NCBI GenBank assembly: GCA_963753485.1 | Contig: CAVWCL010000010.1 | Span: forward strand, 40,421-104,420 | DNA: 64,000 bases | DNA from: CAWDLX01 sp963753485 | GTDB taxonomy: Bacteria; Actinomycetota; Actinomycetes; Mycobacteriales; Micromonosporaceae | Reading direction: 5' to 3' | Part shown: in pieces, positions 29,230-37,322 of the stretch | Layout of the letters: each line of letters starts with the position of its first letter | Numbering within the stretch: position 1 is the first letter of the stretch | Notes under the pieces: model-generated | Told to the model about the DNA's origin: nothing | What the model saw: only the letters and a program-made list of their open reading frames with translations | Databases searched by the model: none | Program-made: the position numbers and the translations under genes

Positions 29230-30257
29230 GATCGAGCGGCGGCCGCGACGAGGTGCTACTGCGGGTGCGGGGGCTGGAGAAGCACTTCCCGATCACCAAG
29301 GGCCTGCTGCGCCGGCGGGTCGGCGCGGTCCAGGCGGTCGACGGGCTCGACTTCGACGTCCGCCGGGGCGAGACGCTGGGGTTGGTCGGCGAGTCCGGCT
29401 GCGGGAAGACCACCACCGGACGCCTGCTCACCCGCCTGCTGGAACCCACCGCGGGCAGCATCGTCTTCGAAGGCGTCGACATCACCCACATGTCGCAGGG
29501 ACGGCTGCGCCCGCTGCGGCGCAACATGCAGATGATCTTCCAGGACCCGTTCTCGTCGCTGAATCCGCGCCACACCGTTGGCAGCATCGTCGGTGCCCCA
29601 TTCCGGATCCAGCACGTGCAGACCGCGCACGGCGTGAAGCGGTCCGTGCAGGACCTGCTCGAGCTGGTCGGCCTGAACCCGGAGCACTACAACCGCTACC
29701 CGCACGAGTTCTCCGGCGGCCAGCGCCAGCGCATCGGCATCGCCCGGACCCTGGCCTTGAGGCCCAAGCTGATCATCGCGGATGAGCCGGTCTCGGCGCT
29801 CGACGTCTCGATCCAGGCGCAGGTGGTCAACCTGCTCGACGACCTGCAGCAGGAACTCGGCCTGACCTACGTGGTCATCGCCCACGACCTGTCCGTGGTG
29901 CGGCACATCTCCGACCGGGTGGCGGTCATGTATCTCGGCCGCATCGTCGAGCTGGCCGAGCGTGATCTCCTCTACAGCCGCCCGATGCACCCCTACACCA
30001 ACGCACTCGTCTCGGCGGTGCCGGTGCCGGACCCGGGCCGGCGCGACAAGGCCCGCCGCGAGCGGATCCTGCTCACCGGCGACGTGCCCAGCCCGATCAA
30101 CCCGCCGTCGGGTTGCCGGTTCCGGACCCGCTGCTGGAAGGCACAGGAGATCTGCGCCGAGGTCACCCCGCCGCTGGCCGACGGGCCCGGCGAGGCTGGT
30201 CACCTGGTCGCCTGCCACTTCCCGGTGCTCACCCAGCCGGCCACCGCCACTCGCTGA
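29226..30257 (+). CDS. dppF: Di/oligopeptide ABC transporter ATPase (DppF/OppF type)
   Basis: A 343-residue ABC ATPase with GESGCGKTTTGR, QMIFQDPFSSLNPRHTV, FSGGQRQRIGIARTL and LIIADEPVSALDVS, then the C-terminal PSPINPPSGCRFRTRCWKAQEIC segment. It heterodimerises with DppD to power import. It overlaps dppD by 4 nt. The transcript probably ends at the palindromic element at 30287-30342. Confidence 0.92.
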
Positions 30258-30286
30258 GCGTCCCCTCCGCCCCGGTTTCCCCCGTC

Positions 30287-30342
30287 GATCTAGGGCTTAG
30301 GCACGTGGTTCGATCTCTATCCGCGCGCCTAAGCCCTAGATC
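30287..30342. repeat. Palindromic intergenic element, copy 1 (bidirectional terminator candidate)
   Basis: GATCTAGGGCTTAGGC pairs perfectly with GCCTAAGCCCTAGATC around a loop containing GGTTCGATCTC. A sister copy lies at 34602-34657 with a changed but still paired stem. It sits between the convergent ends of dppF and leuA. Confidence 0.8.
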
Positions 30343-30356
30343 AACGCACGACTGGG

Positions 30357-32117
30357 TCAGCGGTCGGCGCGGTTCACGGCGGCCGCGAGCGCCCGCAGCG
30401 ACGCGGTGACGATGTTCGCGTCCACTCCGACGCCCCAGTAGACCGACCCGTTCACACTCGCCTCCACGTACGCGGCGGCCTGGGCGTCACCGCCCGCGGC
30501 CATGGCATGTTCGGCGTAGTCGAGTACCCGCACCTCGATGCCCTCCCCGAGCAGGGCGTGGACAAAGGCGTCGATCGGGCCGTTGCCGAGACCACTGAGG
30601 GTGCGGTCGGTGCCGTCGAGGGTCGCCGCGCAGTCGATCTCGACCTTTCCATCCACCGTGGTGACCCCGTACCCGCGCACGGCCAGCCGGGGCGCGTCCT
30701 GGTGGTCGAGCAGGTACTCGCGGGAGAAGATCTCCCACATCTGAGCCGGTTCGACCTCGCCACCCGCGGTGTCGGTGTGCCGCTGGATCACGCCGGAGAA
30801 CTCGATCTGCAGCTTGCGCGGCAGGTCGAAGTGGTGCTCCGTCTTCATGATGTAGGCCACCCCGCCCTTGCCGGACTGGGAGTTCACCCGGATGACCGCC
30901 TCATAGGTGCGGCCAAGATCCTTCGGGTCGATCGGCAGGTAGGGCACGCCCCATCCGAACTCGTCCACCGTGGTGCCGGCGGCGGCCGCGTCGCGGGCCA
31001 ATGCCTCCAGCCCCTTCTTGATGGCGTCCTGGTGTGAGCCGGAGAACGCGGTGTAGACCAGGTCGCCGGCGTACGGGTGGCGCTCATGGACCGGCAGCTG
31101 GTTGCAGTACTCGACGGTCCGCTTGATCTCGTCGATGCCGGCGAAGTCGATCTGCGGGTCGATGCCCTGGGAGAAGAGGTTCAGCCCCAGCGTGACCAGG
31201 TCCACGTTGCCGGTCCGCTCCCCGTTGCCGAACAGGCATCCCTCGACCCGGTCGGCGCCGGCGAGCAGGCCCAGCTCGGTGGCGGCGACGGCGGTGCCCC
31301 GGTCATTGTGCGGATGAAGCGAGAGCACCACTGCCGGGCGGCGGGGCAGGTTGCGGTGCATCCACTCGATCGAGTCGGCATAGACGTTAGGGGTGGCCAT
31401 CTCGACGGTCGCCGGCAGGTTCACGATGAGGGGCCGGTCCGCGCTCGGATCGACCACGTCGATCACCGCCGAGCAGATCTCGAGCGCGTACTCGAGCTCG
31501 GTGCCGGTGTAGGACTCCGGCGAGTACTCGTAGAAGATGTCCGCGTCCGGCGTGTGGATGTCGCCATACTTCTGGCACAGGCGCGCCGCGTCAACGGCGA
31601 TCGCCGTGATGCCGGCCCGGTCGAGCCCGAAGACGACCCGGCGCTGCAGGACCGAGGTCGAGTTGTAGAAGTGCACGATGGCGCGCCGGGCACCGCGCAG
31701 GGCGGCATAGGTGCGGTCGATGAGGTGCTCGCGACACTGGGTCAGCACCTGGATGGTGACGTCGTCGGGGATCAGGTCGTCCTCGATGAGCGTGCGGACG
31801 AAGTCGAAGTCGGTCTGGCTCGCCGACGGGAACCCGACCTCGATCTCCTTGTAGCCCATCTGCACCAGCAGGTGGAACATGCGCCGCTTGCGCTCCGGCG
31901 ACATCGGGTCGATAAGAGCCTGGTTGCCATCGCGGAGGTCGACCGCGCACCAGCGGGGGGCGGCGGCGATCTGGGCGGCCGGCCACCGGCGGTCCGGCAG
32001 GCTGACGCCGAAGGTGTCCTGGTACCCGCGGTACCGGTGGATCGGCATGTAGCTGGGGTTCTGCCGGGCAACCGGGTCGGTGCGGCCGGCGGCGGTCGGG
32101 ACGTCGATGGTGGACAT
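30357..32117 (-). CDS. leuA: 2-isopropylmalate synthase
   Basis: LeuA condenses acetyl-CoA with 2-ketoisovalerate, the first committed step to leucine. The 586-residue protein is the long actinobacterial type: CAVDLRDGNQALIDPMSPERKRRMF with the metal and substrate residues, LHPHNDRGTAVAATELG with metal histidines, GNGERTGNVDLV, and a C-terminal allosteric domain (residues ~430-586) that binds leucine. The ATG follows a GAGAGAGAG ribosome site. A leader peptide and hairpin upstream indicate leucine-responsive control. Confidence 0.97.
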   Translation of the reverse strand: MSTIDVPTAAGRTDPVARQNPSYMPIHRYRGYQDTFGVSLPDRRWPAAQIAAAPRWCAVDLRDGNQALIDPMSPERKRRMFHLLVQMGYKEIEVGFPSASQTDFDFVRTLIEDDLIPDDVTIQVLTQCREHLIDRTYAALRGARRAIVHFYNSTSVLQRRVVFGLDRAGITAIAVDAARLCQKYGDIHTPDADIFYEYSPESYTGTELEYALEICSAVIDVVDPSADRPLIVNLPATVEMATPNVYADSIEWMHRNLPRRPAVVLSLHPHNDRGTAVAATELGLLAGADRVEGCLFGNGERTGNVDLVTLGLNLFSQGIDPQIDFAGIDEIKRTVEYCNQLPVHERHPYAGDLVYTAFSGSHQDAIKKGLEALARDAAAAGTTVDEFGWGVPYLPIDPKDLGRTYEAVIRVNSQSGKGGVAYIMKTEHHFDLPRKLQIEFSGVIQRHTDTAGGEVEPAQMWEIFSREYLLDHQDAPRLAVRGYGVTTVDGKVEIDCAATLDGTDRTLSGLGNGPIDAFVHALLGEGIEVRVLDYAEHAMAAGGDAQAAAYVEASVNGSVYWGVGVDANIVTASLRALAAAVNRADR

Positions 32118-32189
32118 GGTGGTGCTCTCTCTCAGCTCGCGGGTCGTCCTGGGAGCGACCGGCGGCGCGCGGCAGAGCGCGCATCGACA

Positions 32190-32226
32190 CCGCGACGAGG
32201 TGCCGGCCTACCAGGCCTCGTCGCGG
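32190..32226 (-). promoter_or_regulatory. Hairpin of the leuA leader (attenuator)
   Basis: On the minus strand CCGCGACGAGG pairs perfectly over 11 bp with CCTCGTCGCGG across 15 nt. The first arm lies inside the leader-peptide codons just after the Leu run, the second after its stop. A ribosome stalled on the Leu codons would cover the first arm. Whether control is on transcription or translation is not visible. Confidence 0.65.
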
Positions 32227-32252
32227 CGCGAAAGCAGGAGCGCCTGACACAT
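32208..32252 (-). CDS. leuL: Leucine leader peptide MCQALLLSRRDEAW
   Basis: A 14-codon frame reading MCQALLLSRRDEAW with three consecutive leucine codons (CTC CTG CTT), ending TAG, 90 nt before the leuA start. The 3' half of the frame forms one arm of an 11-bp hairpin. Leader-peptide control of leuA is known in principle from other actinobacteria and enterobacteria. Length, position, Leu run and hairpin together make this convincing. No strong ribosome site precedes it (CCAGGAC). Confidence 0.75.
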   Translation of the reverse strand: MCQALLLSRRDEAW

Positions 32253-32300
32253 GTCCTGGACAGGATACGCCGAGGTCACGGCGTCGCGGTCGCGGGGTCC

Positions 32301-33101
32301 TCAGGTCGTCGGCGAGGTGCTCGGGGTCGGCGAGGGTGGCGGGGACGGTGCGGTCACCGGCCACGGCGCGTGCGGGACGATCGGAGCCGGCAAGGCGACC
32401 GCGGGCGGGGCCGCACCGACCGGGCCGGTCAGGGTGAGCACCCCGAAGCCGACCCGGGCGGCGGTGAGTATCCCGGTCGCGTCATAGCAGTAGGTGCCCG
32501 GGTCGACCGGCGGCGCCAGCGCGGCCGAGGTGGACTCGACCGAGAAGCAGGCGCCGTGCGCGCCTGGGAGCAGGCCGGTGGCAGTCACCGAGAGCGCGGT
32601 CGCCCGGTCGGTCAGCGGGTCGATCCAATCGGTGAAGACGTGCTGCACCCGCGGGTCGGTCGCGCTGGTGAAGCGACCGACTTTGGTACACCCGGGCGCG
32701 AGCGTACCCAGGTCCGGCCGTTGGCCAACGGTGCCGGCGGCCGGACCGAGCAGGCATTGGAACCGGCCGGCGGCCGACTGGAACACGGCGATGTCGGCCA
32801 GCCCGCTCAGCGCTCCCGCCGGCACCGCCACCACCCAGGAACCGTCCGTGGCCATCGCCACGGTCACCGTCCGGGCGCTGCGCCCCTTCGCGATCAGGGT
32901 GTAGGTCGCCACGTACCGGCGATCCTTGGCGGCGGCGGCGAGGCCCGCGAGGTGATCCCGGTCGGCCTGTGGCGCGGTGAGGCCAGCGGTCGGCGTCGGC
33001 GCCGGTGGGTCGCCGCCGCAGGCGGCCAGCGCCGGTGTGAGCGCCAACGCAGCGACGGCCAGCATCCGTGCCCGCCCGCCGGGCGGCAGCCATCGCCCCA
33101 C
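32301..33101 (-). CDS. Lipoprotein of unknown function
   Basis: 266 residues from a GTG; an ATG at 33065 is the alternative, opening directly at MLAVAALALTPALAACGG. The lipobox is ALAAC. The mature protein is beta-rich with paired cysteines (FQCLLGPAAG, LAPGCTKV, GACFSVES, TYCYDATG) and ends with a Pro/Ser/Thr-rich tail. The layout resembles actinobacterial periplasmic lipoproteins that assess lipids (LppX/LprG-like size), but no motif proves that. It ends 49 bp before the leuA leader peptide. Confidence 0.7.
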   Translation of the reverse strand: MGRWLPPGGRARMLAVAALALTPALAACGGDPPAPTPTAGLTAPQADRDHLAGLAAAAKDRRYVATYTLIAKGRSARTVTVAMATDGSWVVAVPAGALSGLADIAVFQSAAGRFQCLLGPAAGTVGQRPDLGTLAPGCTKVGRFTSATDPRVQHVFTDWIDPLTDRATALSVTATGLLPGAHGACFSVESTSAALAPPVDPGTYCYDATGILTAARVGFGVLTLTGPVGAAPPAVALPAPIVPHAPWPVTAPSPPPSPTPSTSPTT

Positions 33102-33288
33102 CGGCCCATTGTGGGCGAGGCCCCGGCCGGATCGTGGGATCGGCGCTCCCCGCGTGCCGCGGCCCGCAGGTAGGCTGAGGCGACATTCGTCGGCGCCGTC
33201 GCCCTTCCGGCTGATGGCGCCGTTTGCGCACGGGTCGCGGGTGGCGAACCTCGATGTCGGCCGGAGCGGTTGCGGAGGCGATGCGGCG

Positions 33289-34575
33289 GTGGCGCTGGTT
33301 GTGCAGAAGTACGGGGGGTCGTCGGTCGCCGACGCCGAACGGATCAAGCGGGTGGCCGAGCGCATCGTGGCCGCGCGCAAGGTGGGCGAGGACGTGGTCG
33401 TGGTGGTCTCCGCGATGGGGGACACCACGGACGAACTGCTTGAGCTGGCCCATCAGGTGAGCCCGCTGCCGCCCGGGCGGGAACTGGACATGCTGCTCAC
33501 CAGCGGTGAGCGGATCTCGATGGCGCTGCTGGCGATGGCGATTCACAAGCTGGGGTACGAGGCGCGGTCGTACACCGGATCCCAGGCGGGCGTCATCACG
33601 ACCTCGTCACACGGCCGGGCCAGGATCATCGACGTCACCCCGGGCCGGTTGCGGACCGCACTCGACGAGGGCGCGATCGCGATCGTGGCGGGCTTCCAGG
33701 GCGTCTCGCAGGACACCAAGGACATCACCACCCTGGGCCGGGGCGGCTCGGACACCACCGCGGTCGCGCTAGCGGTCGCGCTCAAGGCCGATGTCTGCGA
33801 GATCTACACCGACGTGGACGGCATCTTCTCGGCCGATCCGCGGATCGTGCCCGATGCCCGCCACATCGCCCGGATCACCTACGAGGAGATGCTCGAGCTG
33901 GCCGCGTGCGGCGCGAAGGTGCTGCACCTGCGCAGTGTCGAGTATGCCCGGCGGGCCGGCCTGCCGGTACATGTCCGTTCGTCGTACTCGACCAATGCCG
34001 GCACCGTGGTGACCGGCTCGATGGAGGACCTCACCGTGGAACAGGCACTCATCACCGGCGTGGCGCACGACCGCAGCGAGGCGAAGATCACCGTTGTCGG
34101 GGTGCCGGACGAGCCGGGCGAGGCGGCCCGCATCTTCGGCGCGGTCGCCGCGGCCGAGACGAACATCGACATGATCGTCCAGAACGTGTCGACGGTGCCG
34201 GCCAGCGGCGAGGCGACGGCCGGCCGGACCACCGACATCTCCTTCACCCTGCCCAGGACCGACGGCCCTACCGCCATGTCGGCCCTGAGCAAGGTGCAGG
34301 ATCAGGTGGGCTTCTCCGGGCTGCTCTACGACGATCACATCGGCAAGGTCTCCCTGGTCGGCGCCGGCATGCGCTCCCACCCGGGAGTGGCGGCGACGTT
34401 CTTCGCCGCGCTCGCCGAGGCCGGCGTCAACATCGAGATGATCTCGACGTCGGAGATCCGGATCTCGGTGATCTGCCGGGACACCGACCTTGACGCGGCC
34501 GTCCGGGCCATCCACGACGCCTTCGACCTCGGTGGTACCAGCGAAGCCGTGGTCTACGCCGGCAGCGGCCGCTAG
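33289..34575 (+). CDS. lysC: Aspartate kinase
   Basis: Aspartokinase phosphorylates aspartate, opening the lysine/threonine/methionine/diaminopimelate path. The 428-residue protein begins VALVVQKYGGSSVADAERIK, with LTSGERISMALLAMA, GRGGSDTTAVALA and two C-terminal ACT domains for lysine/threonine feedback. The GTG at 33289 lies 10 nt after GGAGG. An in-frame ATG at 34021 (MEDLTVEQALITGVAHDRSE) coincides with the separate beta-subunit start of Corynebacterium-type enzymes, so a 184-residue beta chain may also be made. The usual asd partner does not follow. Confidence 0.96.
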   Translation: MALVVQKYGGSSVADAERIKRVAERIVAARKVGEDVVVVVSAMGDTTDELLELAHQVSPLPPGRELDMLLTSGERISMALLAMAIHKLGYEARSYTGSQAGVITTSSHGRARIIDVTPGRLRTALDEGAIAIVAGFQGVSQDTKDITTLGRGGSDTTAVALAVALKADVCEIYTDVDGIFSADPRIVPDARHIARITYEEMLELAACGAKVLHLRSVEYARRAGLPVHVRSSYSTNAGTVVTGSMEDLTVEQALITGVAHDRSEAKITVVGVPDEPGEAARIFGAVAAAETNIDMIVQNVSTVPASGEATAGRTTDISFTLPRTDGPTAMSALSKVQDQVGFSGLLYDDHIGKVSLVGAGMRSHPGVAATFFAALAEAGVNIEMISTSEIRISVICRDTDLDAAVRAIHDAFDLGGTSEAVVYAGSGR

Positions 34576-34601
34576 TCTCACTTCTTGTCTCACTTCTCGT
34601 C

Positions 34602-34657
34602 GATCTAGGGCGTACGCACGCGGTTCGATCTCCAATCGCGTGCCTACGCCCTAGATC
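34602..34657. repeat. Palindromic intergenic element, copy 2
   Basis: GATCTAGGGCGTACGCACGCG pairs with CGCGTGCCTACGCCCTAGATC with one mismatch, around a GTTCGATCTC loop. Compared with copy 1 (30287-30342), a T-A stem pair has become G-C, that is, a compensatory change. It lies between the convergent ends of lysC and the GGDEF gene. Confidence 0.8.
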
Positions 34658-34676
34658 GGCGCGAAGGACGAGGGGC

Positions 34677-35546
34677 TCAGGCGGCGATGCGGGCGGTGTC
34701 GCGCCCGGCGCGCTTCGCCTCGTAGAGGGCGCGGTCGGCGCGTAGCAGCGTCTGCCGTCCGGTCTCGCCGACCACGTGGATCGCGGCTCCCACGCTCACG
34801 GTATGGCCGGCGTCGCGGGCCGCCGCGAGCAGTCGCCGGGCGATGGCGTGGGCCTCCGCCACCCCGCTGACGTCGACCACGACCGCGAACTCGTCCCCGC
34901 CGATGCGGTACAGCTGGTCGTCGCCGCGCATCGTTGCCCGGAGGGCGGCGACCAGCGCCAGCAGGGCGTCGTCACCAGCCTGGTGACCGTGGATGTCGTT
35001 GATCTTCTTGAAGTCGTCGACGTCGAACGCGATCACCGCGGTGCGTCCGGGCGAGCTCGCCGACAGGCGTTGCTCGAACGGCCGCTGGTGGCGCAGGCCG
35101 GTGAGCGGGTCGCTGTCGGCCCGTTCGGCGAGGCTGCGGATCTGGCGCAGGTGCTCGGCAATGGTCCGCCCGTGGGCCACCACGAGGTCGAGCAGCTCGC
35201 CGGCGTCGGGGCGCAGCCGATCCGGCGCCTGGGTGGCCAGCACCAGGACGATGCCGTCGAACTCGGCCGTGATCGCGGTGGGCTCGGCCGGAGCCCGCGG
35301 CCGCGGGGCGGGCGAGATCGGCAGCAGCCGTCGGGCCAGGCGGCGGTCGCCAGCGGTCCGGTGGACGGCGTTCGGCGCGAGGGCGACGCCGGCGGTCGCG
35401 CCGGTAACCGCCAGCGCGGCGGCGAGCACCCGGGCGACAAGCTCGTCGGGCGTGCGCGCCTGTGCGATGGCGAGCGCGTGCCCCAGCACGATACGGGGCG
35501 GATCGGTCGAAGGGTCAGTGGTCGGGGGGGTGTGGGCGAGTGTCAC
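34677..35546 (-). CDS. GAF-like/GGDEF diguanylate cyclase
   Basis: A 289-residue soluble protein from a GTG (a TTG at 35606 would add 20 residues). The N-terminal half is a probable small-molecule sensor with an Ala-rich GAF-like pattern (TPDELVARVLAAALAVTGATAGVAL). The C-terminal half is a GGDEF domain: DSDPLTGLRHQRPFEQRL, FDVDDFKKINDIHGHQAGDDALL and the active-site RIGGDEFAVVV. The intact GGDEF predicts cyclic-di-GMP synthesis, a developmental signal in actinomycetes. No EAL domain or RxxD inhibitory site is evident upstream of GGDEF. Confidence 0.85.
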   Translation of the reverse strand: MTLAHTPPTTDPSTDPPRIVLGHALAIAQARTPDELVARVLAAALAVTGATAGVALAPNAVHRTAGDRRLARRLLPISPAPRPRAPAEPTAITAEFDGIVLVLATQAPDRLRPDAGELLDLVVAHGRTIAEHLRQIRSLAERADSDPLTGLRHQRPFEQRLSASSPGRTAVIAFDVDDFKKINDIHGHQAGDDALLALVAALRATMRGDDQLYRIGGDEFAVVVDVSGVAEAHAIARRLLAAARDAGHTVSVGAAIHVVGETGRQTLLRADRALYEAKRAGRDTARIAA

Positions 35547-36046
35547 GGGGTGGTCACCGTCGCGGTAAAGATCTTGGCTCTGGTCGGGAACGTGAATAGA
35601 CTTCAACTACGATCACACATGATACCCACGGCACGCAAGGAACTACAGCCAGTAGTGGCCATGTTTCGGCATCGTTACCACCGGACCTGCGGATTCCGCG
35701 GTCCACGATCCGGCCGGGCGAACGAAAAGTGGCCGACGCCGGGCGCTCGGCCCGGCCGGCCGGCCGACGCCGAGCGGCGCAAACACCGTGCGACGCCGCG
35801 CCTGCCGGTTGATTGTCCGATGTGGATGTCCTCAGTGGTCAGTGGGATCCCCAGAGGACAGTGAACATGATCATTTTGTCGGCGGCCGGAGGGGCGGCGG
35901 ATGTTGCGCCATCAACGGTTGAACCGAGGGTGGTCATCGGATAGCGTACTGCGCTGAGCCCCACGGGCGATGGCTGGTTTCCGGTGCGTGTCAAAGATGC
36001 GGCGTGCCCACGGGGTAGCTGCGCCGCACCGAGCTGAGGAAGGTTG
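35547..36046. other. Divergent intergenic region without a convincing gene
   Basis: Space between the GGDEF gene and GPP34. I see only short, unlikely frames and no clear promoter. GAGGAAGG at 36036-36043 is the ribosome site of GPP34. Confidence 0.5.
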
Positions 36047-36685
36047 ATGTACACCCTTCTGCTGGCGGACGAACTATTCCTGGTTGGCCACGACCAGTAC
36101 TCCGGCAAGCCCCAGATCAGCGACTCCGTACTGGACACCGGGCTCGCCGGCGCGGTGCTGGGTGAGTTGGTGCTGGCCGGTCGCATCCTGATCGGCGACG
36201 AAACGAACATCACGGTGAGCGATCAACGCCCGTATGGCGAACGCGTCTCGGACGCGGCCATGGCCGAGGTGCTCAAGCAGCGCGAGGTGCATCCGGTGCG
36301 GGCCTGGGTCGAGTACCTACGCGATCACGCGCGCACCATGGTGGCTCCCCGGCTGCTGCAGACCGGTCTCATCGAGCGGGTTCAGAGCCGCTCGCTGCTC
36401 AAGCAGGTGGTCCGCTTCCCGGCCCGGGACCCGCTGCTCGCCGCGTCGCCGACGGCCCGCCTGCGGTACATGCTCGACCATCCGTCCAACCTGGATGAAC
36501 AGACGGCCGCCTTGGGCGGGTTTGTGGCGGCCACCGGACTCGACTTCGTGCTCGGTGGTGGTGGCGCCCGGGAGACCCGCGACGGGCTGGCGCGGATGGC
36601 GGTTATGCTCAAGCCCGACCTGCGCGCGCTCATCGCCGGTGTCGAGTCTGCGGTGGCTCAGATCGCGCTCAGCGGCCATCGCTGA
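36047..36685 (+). CDS. GPP34 family phosphoprotein
   Basis: A 212-residue protein of the GPP34 (Golgi phosphoprotein 3/Vps74-like) family: starts MYTLLLADELFLVGHD, with LDTGLAGAVLGELVLAGRI and a helical C-terminus. Eukaryotic members bind PI4P and sort glycosyltransferases; actinobacteria carry many copies with unestablished roles. The ATG is chosen 3 nt after GAGGAAGG plus TTG; the TTG three bases earlier is also possible. Its 3' end overlaps the convergent acetyltransferase gene by 17 bp. Confidence 0.85.
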   Translation: MYTLLLADELFLVGHDQYSGKPQISDSVLDTGLAGAVLGELVLAGRILIGDETNITVSDQRPYGERVSDAAMAEVLKQREVHPVRAWVEYLRDHARTMVAPRLLQTGLIERVQSRSLLKQVVRFPARDPLLAASPTARLRYMLDHPSNLDEQTAALGGFVAATGLDFVLGGGGARETRDGLARMAVMLKPDLRALIAGVESAVAQIALSGHR

Positions 36686-37322
36686 CGGCGCCGCGCTCCG
36701 AGCTGACCGAGCCCGCGTCCGGCCGGCTCTGGAGACCACGGGGCGGGCGCCACATCGGCCAGAAGAGCGCTCCATTGGGCGCCCGATAGGTCTCGCCGTG
36801 CGGGCGGTAGCCCAGCCGCGCGTAGAGGTCCCGGGAACCGGTGCTGCTCGCCTCGAGGAATGCGGCCAGGCCGGCCTGGTCCAGCCGGCGGTGGTAGTGC
36901 TCGACCAGTGCCGTGCCGACGCCCTGGCGCTGGCGGGCCGTCCGCACCGCCAGGAACGCCAGGTGGTGATGGGCGTCGCCGGGGTGGTTCTGCTCGAACA
37001 ACTCGTCCAGGTGCCGGAAGCGCTCGGCGGCCGGACCGCACGCCTGCACCAGGCGCCGGTCGTAGTCGGGTGGCGGCGGCAGGTCGGCACCGTCGCGGGG
37101 AAGCCAGACGGCTGCACCCGACCGGTCGGCCGGTATTTCGACGGTGCCATGGGTCAGGGCGTACTCGATATGTATCCGGAAGTTGCCGGCCAGGATCCGG
37201 GCCCGGTCAGCCGGGTCCGGAACCAGCCAGCGCACCACCGCCAGGTGCAGGAACTCGGTGCCGATCAGATCGGCGATCCAACCGGCGTCCGAGTCCTGCG
37301 CCGGGACGATGTCCAACGTCAA
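36669..37322 (-). CDS. GNAT family N-acetyltransferase
   Basis: A 217-residue GNAT protein. The acetyl-CoA loop is LAFLAVRTARQRQGVGTALVEHY (the R-Q-x-G-x-G type pyrophosphate grip), and the C-terminal LEASSTGSRDLYARLGYRPHGE is the usual product-side strand and helix. The substrate cannot be assigned. Its ATG overlaps the APC permease stop (ATGA), so both are translated from one message; a joint role, e.g. with an amine or amino acid, is an inference. Confidence 0.85.
   Translation of the reverse strand: MTLDIVPAQDSDAGWIADLIGTEFLHLAVVRWLVPDPADRARILAGNFRIHIEYALTHGTVEIPADRSGAAVWLPRDGADLPPPPDYDRRLVQACGPAAERFRHLDELFEQNHPGDAHHHLAFLAVRTARQRQGVGTALVEHYHRRLDQAGLAAFLEASSTGSRDLYARLGYRPHGETYRAPNGALFWPMWRPPRGLQSRPDAGSVSSERGAVSDGR

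Noticed and set aside
31077..33173. 700-codon frame antisense to leuA and the lipoprotein gene
   Set aside because: It is the mirror of conserved leuA codons; no domains or ribosome site.
33102..33288. Lysine riboswitch upstream of lysC
   Set aside because: No multi-helix structure recognisable; actinobacteria generally lack it.
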